Source: Lotus japonicus (lineage: Eukaryota; Streptophyta; Magnoliopsida; Fabales; Fabaceae). Taken from it: a stretch of 64,000 nt of DNA. A program made the translations under genes and the position numbers. Shown piece after piece: positions 34,947-44,480 of this stretch (position 1 is the stretch's first letter; every line of letters starts with the position of its first letter). The stretch is taken from the NCBI RefSeq assembly GCF_012489685.1, contig NC_080043.1:6450501-6514500 (forward strand), written 5' to 3'. The notes under the pieces are model-generated. The model was not told where the DNA came from, made no database searches, and was given only the letters and a program-made list of their open reading frames with translations.

Positions 34947-36429
34947 GAGCAACTCCAACGCTGGGCTCTTAGCCCAGCTGGAGTTGCTAAGAGCCGGCTC
35001 TTATTTTTTTCCTCCATTGGAGAGTGCTGAGTTGGCAGGAAGAAGCCCTTAGAGCATCTCCAACGCTGGGCTCTTAGCCCAGCTGGAGGGCTTAAGAGTC
35101 GGCTCTTGTTTTTTGCCAGCGTTGGAGTTGGCCTTGAGGCTCTTAGCTACAGTGCAGGGTCTCTTGTGCAAGAGCCCCTGCTTTATGGGCTCTTAGATTA
35201 AAAAATTAATATTTTCTCTCACTTGCTTCAACGGATTTCAGAGGGAAAGGAAACAGAATGAACATCAACATAACATGAACCACGATTCCAGAAATTTTAT
35301 TCAACAATAAATAATTATAAAATTATAATGAAATGTTCAGAAGATTAACAAATTTATTGACTACATAAGATGAATTTTTATACATAGAAAAAAGAAAAAT
35401 AAAAAAAACACAGAAGCTGAAAGGGTGTGATCTTGACTGTGTGGAAGAACAGGAGCTCCGATCCGGTCGTTTTGGCTCCGATCTAGAAGGGAAATGAGAG
35501 AAATACGATAGAAGAGTAAAGGAACTGACGAAGATCAACAAAAACTGCTTGCATGTGTGAAAAGGAAGCTCTTTTCCGACTTTTAAGGCCTTGAGCGTAT
35601 GAAAGAGGGGCGGTGGCGGCTGGATCGTGGCCGGAGTGTGGCGGTTTGGGAGCGTTGGGCCCGGAGCGTAGCGGGTTGGTGGCGGTTTGTGGTATTGGCT
35701 GGAGAGAACGTGTGGGAGAGCGAGAAGAGGAGGAAGAGACAGTAAGTGGGTGAGGAAGAGGAAGAGGAGGAAGAGAGAAAGAGTGGATGATCGAACAAGG
35801 GTTTTGGGGGGCGAATCGTATGTTCGGTGGTGGTGGTGGTTGTTTGGTGGCGGTGGTGACCTATTGGGAAAGGTTCAGAAGATGAGAGAAGGAGGGAGAG
35901 GACGGCTAGGGTTTTGAGTGAAGAGGAGGTGAGGTTTGGCTTTTATAGGGGGTGACCAGCAGAGCAAGTCATCCAGCCGTTGGAGCCCCTGGTTGACCGG
36001 CTGGAGCAGGTTTTGTGGCCATTTGGGCTTTTTTTGACCGGCATGGCCGGTTTTTTCCTCTTTGGACTCCTTTAATTAGCCCAATTTTTTTTTTTTTTGA
36101 ACTTTTAGCCCAAACATTAATATTTAATTATAGTATTAAGAAATTAAAAGGAAATAGTTAAATTTAATTATTGTTTAAATTTATTTATAGTATTGCTTTA
36201 GTATTAAATTTTAAATCTAAATTGGATGAAAATAAATATTATAAATTAATGTTGTATGGTGGGACAGGGTGGGACCCTTGTAATAGTAATTTAAGAGCCA
36301 TGCATTGGAGCAAAATCTGCTTCAGGCTCTTAGCAGGCTCTTAAGTCTGACGTGGCACATGAATAGTGCAGAATAGTGCTGAATAGTGTATAAGAGCTCA
36401 GATAAGAGCCCAAGGCATTGGAGTTGCTC
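34947..36429. mobile_element. PIF/Harbinger-like non-autonomous element with TTA target duplication
   Basis: It begins GAGCAACTCCAACGCTGGGC right after TTA (34944-34946) and ends GCATTGGAGTTGCTC right before TTA (36430-36432). A 3-bp TTA duplication with such ends is the Harbinger type. A second copy of the left end (GAGCATCTCCAACGCTGGGC, also preceded by TTA) starts at 35052, so the structure is nested. The body includes a GC-rich, repeat-laden stretch at 35580-35900; the short open frames there show no recognisable protein. Confidence 0.72.
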
Positions 36430-37465
36430 TTAGCTACAGTGCAGAGGCTCTTGCGCAAGAGCCTTTGCTTTTTGGGCTCTTAGTTAAAATATTTTTTTTT
36501 TCTTTCACTTGTTCATCAACTGATGTTAGAGGGAAGGAACTGAATGCTAAATCAACAACAGAATGGGAAGAAGCACCATTAATAGAAACAAAATCAAAAC
36601 TTTATGAATAAAAATTCAAACTTTACATAAAAAAATCAAACTTTACAACAAAAATTCAAAATTTTACAATAAATAATCAAACTTTTACACTGCACATTGA
36701 TATTTACATTAAAAAAATTCATCATCAGATCGTTGCATGTCCGATCCATGTGCTTGTTGACTCCGATTTGGTGAAAAAATCGTTGCTTGGGGGCGTTGGG
36801 GTAGGGTTGGGTCCAGTTTGAAGCTTTGGTGGCGGTTGGGGGGCGAAAATGGTGGAGGGGGCAAGAGGAGAGGAAGAGGAAGAATAGGGTTTGAAGAAGA
36901 CCAGAAGAAGAGGAAAAAATCAGAGGAAGAGAAGCGGAAGAAGATGAAGAATCAGAGAGAAAGAGAGAGGAGCGGCTAGGTTAAAATGTGAGGAAGGGAG
37001 AAGAAATGAGGTTTATATATGGGGTGACCTGCTAAGCTGGTCATCAAGCCGTTGTGGACCGGCTGGAGCCGGTTTTTTCCCGTTAGGGCTTGAGTTGACC
37101 GGTTTACCCGGTCATTCTCACTTTCAGTCCAATTGATTTTTTTTTTTTTACTTTCAGCCCAATGTTTTTTTTACTTTCAGCCCAAACATTAATATTTAAT
37201 TGTAGTATTAAGGAAATTAAAAGGAAATAATTAAATTTAGTTATAGTATTGATTTAATATTAAATTTTAAATCTAAATTGGGTGAAAGTAAAATATTATA
37301 AATTAATGTTGTATGGTGGGACACGGGTGAGACCCTTGTAATAGTAATTTAAGAGCCCATGGGTTGGAGTAAAATTTGCTTCAGGCTCTTAAGTCTGATG
37401 TGGCAGTACGGGCCCACATGAATAGTGCAGAATAGTGTTTAAGAGCCCTTTAGCATTGGAGGTGC
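36430..37465. mobile_element. Second, adjoining copy of the Harbinger-like element
   Basis: From CTTAGCTACAGTGCAGAGGC onward it repeats the order of the previous element: the GCTCTTGCGCAAGAGCC hairpin, the GACCGGCTGGAGCCGG block, AACATTAATATTTAATTGTA, TGTATGGTGGGACACGGGTG and GTGCAGAATAGTGTTTAAGA, closing with GCATTGGAGGTGC. It lacks its own clean left end and target duplication, so it is either truncated or the outer part of a nested insertion. Confidence 0.6.
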
Positions 37466-37467
37466 AA

Positions 37468-38034
37468 GTGGGTCTTTCATAGATGAAAGACCATCTTTTA
37501 TTGCAGAATATTACATATTTACCCTTAAATTAATTTTAAAACCCAATTATGTCATAGCTGGTATCTTCGTCTTTTACCAATATACCCTCTTCTTCACCAA
37601 TGGACCCTAACACCAAGCACCACCTATTACCACTAACACAACCGTCGCCGTCACTGCCTCTAGCCACCACCGTCACCCACCACAGTAGCCACCATCGTGC
37701 ACCACCTCTGCCACCAAACCACAATATGCACAATGATCCAAGTCCAACAAAATCAAATCCCAAATATAAAACTTTCCTGCAACACCCAAATCAAGAAATG
37801 CATCCAACGAAATCAACAGAAAAAATCCACCACTGCACAACTCAAATTACTTGTTTCTTTCAATGAAATCCCAAGCATCTCACACCATTCATAACATTGA
37901 AGAGAATAAAATGAAAAGGGGGAAGTCGATTTCTGAAAGTGGTGCTCGTGTTGCTCTTAGAGTGTGTTTGTTGGGTTGCTGAAAGTGGTGCCTTGGATAG
38001 AGGATGAAGAGAACTGGGAGATGAGCTTGATCTC
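37468..38034. repeat. Possible left part of an older transposon interrupted by the 38035-42628 element
   Basis: GGGTCTTTCATAGATGAAAG ACC starts here. A similar inverted stretch, CTTTCACTTGTGAAAGACC, occurs near 42900-42920. The two could be the ends of one DNA transposon into which the LTR element jumped. The piece between holds a Pro/Thr/His-rich open frame (37600-37866) with no recognisable homology, which I do not call a gene. Confidence 0.35.
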
Positions 38035-38342
38035 TGGTAGAAGGCTCATGGGCTTATAGATATTGGGCTAAAATATAGTTTCATACCATATCTCTTTTAT
38101 TATTATTGTTTTATGATTCCAGCTTTTTATTATATTTCATGTTCTAGAGTATTCTATTACTTAGGATGGTGCCACATGTAAGATCACTTTTCATTCCTTA
38201 AGTAAGTTAGTTACTATAAATTGTATTGCTTCCATTATGAAAGGTTAACAAGAAAATTGACAAACTTTTATTTTATCTTCTTTTCTTAGTTTTCTTTTGG
38301 TTTTCTTCCTTTGATTTTGCTTGGTAGAGTTTCTCTCTACCA
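38035..38342 (+). repeat. 5' LTR of the triple-LTR element
   Basis: 308 bp, beginning TGGTAGAAGG and ending TCTCTCTACCA, so the termini are inverted copies TGGTAGA/TCTACCA. It ends with GCTTGGTAGAGTTTCTCTCT ACCA; most of this tail is missing from the 3' LTR. It is followed by a primer-site-like TTTGGTGCTTTCATC. Confidence 0.9.
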
Positions 38343-38369
38343 ATTTGGTGCTTTCATCATTCTGTACTC

Positions 38370-41300
38370 ATGCCTCTACCAACAAATCTGTATCAGCAAG
38401 CTCTGCTTCACTCGGATTTGATACATGATCCAACCATGATTTCACTGTGGCTTTCTAACATGAACAACAAGTTTTATGGGCACACTACTACTGATTCTGG
38501 GTTCAATGATACAGTTACAAATTACCCACATATTCCGCCTCAACCCCCACCACCCACACACCCATCACCATCTTCCACCTACTACCCACCACATCAACCC
38601 TCTTTTGCATACGCACAACATGCATCCCACCAATACCAACAAATTACTCATACACATCACCCACACCCAGATATGTCTTTCTACCATTCAAAACACCCAG
38701 CTTATTACTCACCGCCACAACTCCCACCAACCCCATATTATTACCCAAACCATAACCCACATATTTCACGAGTTCAGACGCACAAGACCAAGGATAGCTC
38801 AGAACTTCCCTCATTCGATGGAGCAAACCCAAGTTCTTGGCTATTGGAGGTTGGATTATACTTCCTTCAGAATCCCTACCCATGGGAAACCCGTTTCCAG
38901 CTGCTTGCTCAGTGCATGAGAGGACAAGCTTTAACATGGTTTGAGATAGTGCATGATCAGATTGACTCATGGGAGAAATTTAGGGATGATTTCAAGTGGC
39001 AATTTATAACAAACAGTGTTGTCTTCAACAGTGGAAACAACCGATCAAAGAAATCTGCTGCAAAGCCATTTACGAATTTGTTCCACTATGCAAACTCGGT
39101 TCCAACTTCAAGCAGAGCTGAAAAATCTCACAACTCTGGGTTTCAAACCACATCAGAGGTTGCATTTTCCACCACATCTGACCAAGCTATTCCTCAGCGT
39201 GTTGCTTTGTGCAGTGGGACTCTACAGACACCTGATTCTCTCTCCGAATCTGTGGACATTTCCCAAGATGATCCTCAAATTAAATCTGCACTCGTTACAT
39301 CCCCAGATTTGGTTATGGAGAAGTCTAAGGTTATCTCTGCTCCAACCTTTACCCAGGTTCTTTCCATCCCGTCCCAGCTTAGGTCTGATACTATTTTCCC
39401 TATATTAGACACTGTTTCACAAACTGCACCCCAACTGCTTGATCAAATGCATGAGAAAGAATCTGAAAAGAAAAATGTTGTTGCTAATTCCGAAAATCAT
39501 GTGATGACTGAGTTACGTGAAATGGATAACAAACTATTTGATCCTGGTATTTTCAATGCTACTTTCACTCTACCGGATGATGACCTCTCTCAGTGCGTTC
39601 TTGGAAATTCACAAGTGGTTAAATCTCGACGCGGCAAGGATCTCTTGCTCCAAAAGGAGGTGGAAGCACTCTCTACAGCTAGATCAGAGGACGAAAACAA
39701 TGATGACTCTAGCCAGATTTCAATGTTGATAAATTCGTTCCCTGACTCTCGAGTTCAATCTGAACACTTTCTCGTCCAGGACAAAAATTCCTACTATGTG
39801 GTTCTGGCAGTGACTAAACATCAAGAAAAATCTATGAAGTCTTCTAATCAGATGATTGATAAGGGCCTTGAAATTGCATCCTTAGTGGATTCTCACCTGG
39901 ATTCATCTGCGCAGTTGGTTCATTTTGGGTATGAGGATATACCAATGGATAAGACTAAGGGTAGGTCCTACAAGGTTTCTGACCAGGTGATATCTAATTC
40001 AATTCCTAATACACACAACCTGTTTGAGAAAATGCCAAAAAGAGGGAATGCACAGACACACATTGATCACAACATAGCAGACCTGCTTATGGAATTACCC
40101 TTTACTAGTTTTCTTTGGTGGCAATTTCCTCACTTTATGCAATTAGACCCTCACTGTGAAGCTCTAATATCTGGATTACTTGAGCTATCCATACTACAGT
40201 TTGATCCTGGAATTCTTGTTGCAAGGTTTATTTTCTCACTACCTATGCCTCAAATACTTGGTTTAATTCAGAAATTGTTTGATCCGGAGATTACTTTGAT
40301 AACATGTGGTTCTATCTCTAATTGGCTTGATTATCCTACGTTGTACTTGACCCTGCACATGGGAGACTTTGCATGCTCCCGTTCACACACACTTGAGTTC
40401 ATGGAGCTTAAGTTTGGTCTGTCTGATGCTGATTCTTCTGTCCAACATGGACTATCTAACTCTACATTTGATCCTGGTATATTGAATGCTCCTTATTTTC
40501 AAGCCTGTGGCCACTATGCAATGCTTCATTATTTGCCAACCCCAATTCAAAGGCTTTCTCTACTAGCCAAGAGTGAATCTAATGGTATAGTCCCTAAATT
40601 GAACTCTGAAGCAAAAGCTGAGCAGGAAACAACTCAGAAGGCTGATTTTGTTGTGGAACCTATGTTGGTGGAAGAACTTTCTACTAGCTATGAGATACTT
40701 TCAACAAAGGTTTCTCTCTTACCTTGTGCACAAAGCTCAATTGAGGAATTATACAATACTGGTATTCTTGTTCATGGGTTGTTTGCATCATTGCTGATAG
40801 CTCCTAAGTTCACAGAATTCATCCCAACATTGGAATTGATTCTGGAAGTGTTTGATCCTGATGTCTCAATGTTTGAGAAGTATCCTAAAATTGATTTTCA
40901 TTTTAACTCACTATTCACGCATCTACACCTGGATGAAGCTATACAATTGTTGTTGGCCTATGGTGACTTCTTTAAACATGATATGGGAGATTTATCAAGT
41001 TACCTGAGACAAGATCAATTGGTTTATGAAATTCAGCATGCACCTTGTATTACCCAATACCTTCACTGGTATATGAGGCAAGCATATTCTGACCCTATGT
41101 TATATGTTTTTGTTGCTGGTGGACTGCACCCTATAGAGGACATAGTGCTCTGGCATAGCACAATATTAAAGGAGTTAAGTGCGATAGCAGTGGAGACTAG
41201 AAAGATACAACAATTGGCATCCTTCATTGATTTGTATGGTCCAATTCTGCTGCCATTTGATCCAGGGATATTAGCTACATTAGATAGAACTGACAGTATT

Positions 41301-42038
41301 TTTTTCTGCTCTTTGTTTCACACAAAGTGCTACTCTCAGCAATGTCATCTCAACTCTTTTGCTACTGATCGTGCACACTTCTACAAGACTCGTGGATTAC
41401 CTTTGATTATCCGAGATTTCCCCCACAAACATGACCCACCTGATCTTCTCCCTTGCCAATCACAGTTGGGTCACAACTTCTCTTCACATGAAGCATTGAT
41501 TGAGCGATGGACCGCACTTGGGCTTTCCTTTTTGCATCAGCTCCTTGCAAATGGCCTGCACTATAAACTTGCTTCAACACACTTATGCAAGTTCCGCCAG
41601 TTGACCTTCATTAGGTGTTTCTATTGCAACAAACAGGAGACTGCAGAACCTTCCTCACTAACATACAGAACATATTGGGGAGACAACTGCTATTCACGTG
41701 GCTCACTTATGGAGCACTGGACCTATCTCCTTGGGTTCCTCGTTGACCGTTGGGATGCATCACCTGAACTATCTGTTACTTCTCAATTGAACCATGGCAT
41801 TGTTTTCCCCTGGGACATGGTTCACCATATTACTTGTGTTGCTCTATCGCTATACCATGCTCCCTTAAGTCCCCCATTCAGCATGCTGGCCATTTCTTTT
41901 ATATTTAGCCAAGTTGATGGTTCTCTTCTGACATGGATTCTACACATTGCTTGGTTACACTTGTGTTGGATATTGGGTCAGCTCGTTTGGATTCATTTTT
42001 TTTTCCAACCCATCCTTGAGGACAAGGATGCTCTTTGA
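38370..42038 (+). CDS. Element-encoded protein: gag-like N-terminal part plus a long unrecognised region
   Basis: An uninterrupted frame of 1222 codons lying between the LTRs. Residues about 45-130 are Pro/His/Tyr-rich. Residues about 140-215 (LPSFDGANPSSWLLEVGLYF, GQALTWFEIVHDQIDSWEKF) resemble the Ty3/gypsy gag capsid-type domain. The rest, about 1000 residues, shows no zinc knuckle, aspartic protease, YxDD reverse transcriptase or integrase HHCC/DDE motif. A short motif F-D-P-G/E/D recurs at residues 390, 611, 637, 700, 828 and 963 (FDPGI in four of them). The C-terminal part is hydrophobic and rich in Leu, His and Trp. The intact length suggests recent activity or past constraint. The function is unknown and I do not guess one. 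It is not a host gene. Confidence 0.75.
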   Translation: MPLPTNLYQQALLHSDLIHDPTMISLWLSNMNNKFYGHTTTDSGFNDTVTNYPHIPPQPPPPTHPSPSSTYYPPHQPSFAYAQHASHQYQQITHTHHPHPDMSFYHSKHPAYYSPPQLPPTPYYYPNHNPHISRVQTHKTKDSSELPSFDGANPSSWLLEVGLYFLQNPYPWETRFQLLAQCMRGQALTWFEIVHDQIDSWEKFRDDFKWQFITNSVVFNSGNNRSKKSAAKPFTNLFHYANSVPTSSRAEKSHNSGFQTTSEVAFSTTSDQAIPQRVALCSGTLQTPDSLSESVDISQDDPQIKSALVTSPDLVMEKSKVISAPTFTQVLSIPSQLRSDTIFPILDTVSQTAPQLLDQMHEKESEKKNVVANSENHVMTELREMDNKLFDPGIFNATFTLPDDDLSQCVLGNSQVVKSRRGKDLLLQKEVEALSTARSEDENNDDSSQISMLINSFPDSRVQSEHFLVQDKNSYYVVLAVTKHQEKSMKSSNQMIDKGLEIASLVDSHLDSSAQLVHFGYEDIPMDKTKGRSYKVSDQVISNSIPNTHNLFEKMPKRGNAQTHIDHNIADLLMELPFTSFLWWQFPHFMQLDPHCEALISGLLELSILQFDPGILVARFIFSLPMPQILGLIQKLFDPEITLITCGSISNWLDYPTLYLTLHMGDFACSRSHTLEFMELKFGLSDADSSVQHGLSNSTFDPGILNAPYFQACGHYAMLHYLPTPIQRLSLLAKSESNGIVPKLNSEAKAEQETTQKADFVVEPMLVEELSTSYEILSTKVSLLPCAQSSIEELYNTGILVHGLFASLLIAPKFTEFIPTLELILEVFDPDVSMFEKYPKIDFHFNSLFTHLHLDEAIQLLLAYGDFFKHDMGDLSSYLRQDQLVYEIQHAPCITQYLHWYMRQAYSDPMLYVFVAGGLHPIEDIVLWHSTILKELSAIAVETRKIQQLASFIDLYGPILLPFDPGILATLDRTDSIFFCSLFHTKCYSQQCHLNSFATDRAHFYKTRGLPLIIRDFPHKHDPPDLLPCQSQLGHNFSSHEALIERWTALGLSFLHQLLANGLHYKLASTHLCKFRQLTFIRCFYCNKQETAEPSSLTYRTYWGDNCYSRGSLMEHWTYLLGFLVDRWDASPELSVTSQLNHGIVFPWDMVHHITCVALSLYHAPLSPPFSMLAISFIFSQVDGSLLTWILHIAWLHLCWILGQLVWIHFFFQPILEDKDAL

Positions 42039-42049
42039 GGGGATGGTAA

Positions 42050-42334
42050 TGGTAGAAGGCTCATGGGCTTATAGATATTGGGCTAAAATATAGTTTCATA
42101 CCATATCTCTTTTATTATTATTGTTTTATGATTCCAGCCTTTTATTATATTTCATGTTCTAGAGTATTCTATTACTTAGGATGGTGCCACATGTAAGGTC
42201 ACTTTTCATTCCTTAAGTAAGTTAGTTACTATAAATTGTATTGCTTCCATTATGAAAGGTTAACAAGAAAATTGACAAACTTTTATTTTATCTTCTTTTC
42301 TTAGTTTTCTTTTGATTTTCTTCCTTTGATTTTC
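42050..42334 (+). repeat. 3' LTR of the triple-LTR element (shortened at its U5 end)
   Basis: Matches the 5' LTR with about three substitutions (for example CCAGCC against CCAGCT, TAAGGTCAC against TAAGATCAC). It stops at CCTTTGATTTT, where the inverted copy begins. The exact border is uncertain by a few bases because CTCTACCA occurs in both arms. Confidence 0.88.
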
Positions 42335-42628
42335 TCTACCAAGCAAAATCAAAGGAAGAAAACCAAAAGAAAACTAAGAAAAGAAGATAAAATAAAAGTT
42401 TGTCAATTTTCTTGTTAACCTTTCATAATGGAAGCAATACAATTTATAGTAACTAACTTACTTAAGGAATGAAAAGTGACCTTACATGTGGCACCATCCT
42501 AAGTAATAGAATACTCTAGAACATGAAATATAATAAAAGGCTGGAATCATAAAACAATAATAATAAAAGAGATATGGTATGAAACTATATTTTAGCCCAA
42601 TATCTATAAGCCCATGAGCCTTCTACCA
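42335..42628 (-). repeat. Inverted third LTR copy
   Basis: It is the reverse complement of the LTR from its start (TGGTAGAAGG, at 42628 on the minus strand) to GCTTGGTAGA near its end. It shares two substitutions with the 3' LTR and one with the 5' LTR. It forms a palindrome of nearly 300 bp per arm with the 3' LTR and is followed directly by the target duplication ATCTC. Confidence 0.9.
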
Positions 42629-42633
42629 ATCTC

Positions 42634-43295
42634 TTTCCTGGGCGCGAAGAATCAAAGAAGTTTGTGACACTGTTTCTCCCGACGCATGCGAGGTGGGTGG
42701 TGAAGGATGGCGGTTCTCTCATCGCTCCAGCACGAAGGAGGACACGCCGGGAGGAGGAGGTGGGGTGACGGCGGAGGGTGGGAGTGAAGGAGGGTTTATT
42801 TTGGTTTGGGTGAAGGATTTTCTTGACATTGCAACTTTTAGTTTTTTATTTTTTTTCTTAACAGGTCACCTTAACTTGCTATAACAGGTAATTTTGCTCT
42901 TTCACTTGTGAAAGACCTATCATCCTCTTTCATCCTAGAAGCCACCTAATTTAAAATAGTTAGAATATTAGTTATCAATCATAAATAAATTTAGGATGTA
43001 ATGGAAAAAAATCATAAATTTAGGAAAAAGTTGTTATCATTATAAAAAAAACCAAATCATTTTTTATATAAATAAAAATATCAAGAACAAAAATTAATTA
43101 ACAATAAAATACTAAATAGGACTCTAATACTATGTATTGAAGACTCCCCACCCAATTATTTTAATTTTATCATATTTTTGGATTAAAAAATATTTTTATA
43201 TTTACTTATATATTTAAAATATATAATCTTTATAAAATGTTAAAATTATTGTGAATAAACTCGTGCAACATACATGTATTATATCTAGTTAAAGG
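42634..43295. other. AT-rich intergenic DNA right of the triple-LTR element
   Basis: It starts with a GC-rich patch (42640-42790) that may belong to the interrupted older transposon, then a stretch with the possible right end near 42900-42950, then AT-rich sequence. An open frame at 42693-42884 has no recognisable homology. No gene is supported. Confidence 0.4.
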
Positions 43296-44100
43296 GTTGT
43301 GCCGCTAATCCTTGAGCTTGTTGTGCTCCAAGATCTGGCTCTGCTCATCCCAAATCTATATGAACTTAGCCATGTCCGGTTGTTCCCTCTAGATATGTTA
43401 CGACGCGAGAGTGATACACGCTGACTCACCGCTTAAACTTTGTGTTGCCTCTGACACATCTCCATCACTCAGAACCTCACAAAATCTCAGAGAAAACAAG
43501 TGCTAACATGTGATTAGGGAATCCTTTTACTGATCCCCACATACAGCGCCAATTGTTCCAATATAGAAACAATAGTGATGACACTAGGTCCAAAACCCTA
43601 GCGGAGGTAGGGTGATGGAATAACCTAGCTGCCTGTGTATAAAATGCCAAAAGTTATTTTTCAGGGTACGAGTGTTCCCTCTTTTTTTTGTCAAAGGTTG
43701 AAAGGGATACCTAAAACCCTAATCAGACTTCGTAGGCCTTATAATTTATGCCCAAGAGTCCATACAAACTCTATACTCGCCCTTGGGTGATCTATGGTTG
43801 ATATATACACTCTAAGGCCCCCACCTGCTCGCCTTGAGCCATGTCACCCCGGCGGGCTGGTTCCTAAAGCTGAAGCATGGGCTGGGCCTCCTATTGTAAT
43901 GAGGGAACTTGCCCAGTCCACAAGACATCGTGCTCGCAGCATAAGAGCGAACGTGTCTTCGAGAAAATCCTCTGACTTTCATAGAAGGTTCATGGGTGGG
44001 CCCCTATTGTGACGAGGAGAATCGCCTAATACACAAATGATAAAGACCTTTGTACAATCCATAACAAGAACACCGGCTTTTATTGTTGAATCCACTTCCT
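43296..44100 (-). mobile_element. LTR retrotransposon remnant (minus strand)
   Basis: Read on the minus strand, GGAACAATTGGCGCTGTATG, then TGGGGATCAG, near 43540-43560 has the form of an LTR end followed by a primer binding site (TGG...). The plus-strand sequence from about 43555 rightwards, with GC-rich words such as CATGTCACCCCGGCGGGCTG, would then be LTR. No second LTR or coding region is present, so it is a fragment. Confidence 0.45.
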
Positions 44101-44123
44101 CCAAAGAATTGTATCCATGATGT

Positions 44124-44480
44124 CACTACACGAACAATTGAAATAATTAAATCATTTTACCTACCACAACTAAAGTTGAGGAATGGGAAATAATTTTTCT
44201 CTCCGACAATCGCAGTTTTAGTTGCAGTTTAAAAATTAAAATTTTAAGAGCCTTCTACGACGACAGTCGCAAAATGTTACTTTGTATATCGCCACTGAAA
44301 CTATAGTATAAAATTAAACATGTTCGATGTGAAAAAAGTTCAAATTGCAACTCACATAAGTGTGGTTTGAAAATTGCATACCGCGATTCTAAGTTGTGGC
44401 AAAAAAGAAAAACGCACCTTACGATGGTGATAACACAAAAACGTAACAAGGAAGAAGATGCGTAGCCTATAACCCTTCTT
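44124..44480. mobile_element. Possible CACTA-type transposon remnant
   Basis: It begins CACTACACGAACAATTGA, like a CACTA terminal repeat. Subterminal words (ACGACAGTCGCAAAATG, GTGTGGTTTGAAAATTGCAT) of the sort seen in plant CACTA elements follow. No matching right end was found. Confidence 0.35.

Larger units (their letters stand above)
38035..42628 (+). mobile_element. LTR retrotransposon with a third, inverted LTR, flanked as one unit by a 5-bp target duplication
   Basis: Order: 5' LTR (38035-38342), long ORF (38370-42038), a polypurine-like GAGGGGATGG, 3' LTR (from 42050), then an inverted LTR copy fused to it (about 42335-42628). The direct repeat ATCTC stands at 38030-38034 and 42629-42633, so the whole block, including the inverted LTR, was integrated in one event. 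Both outer ends are LTR U3 ends (TGGTAGAAGG outward in each direction). The direct 3' LTR and the inverted LTR meet at shortened U5 ends. No protease, RT or integrase is encoded. The 3' end of the ORF (PILEDKDAL) and the purine-rich stop region resemble Ty3/gypsy elements. Confidence 0.88.

Noticed and set aside
35583..35917. Ser/Arg-rich frames in the Harbinger-like body
   Set aside because: Repetitive GA/CT-rich DNA gives long frames on both strands; no transposase motif is present.
37600..37866. Pro/Thr/His-rich frames at 37600-37894
   Set aside because: Low-complexity sequence next to transposon ends, with no homology or splice context.
38476..38919. 147-codon frame overlapping the long element ORF
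   Set aside because: It is a shifted-frame shadow of the Pro/His-rich start of the 1222-codon ORF.
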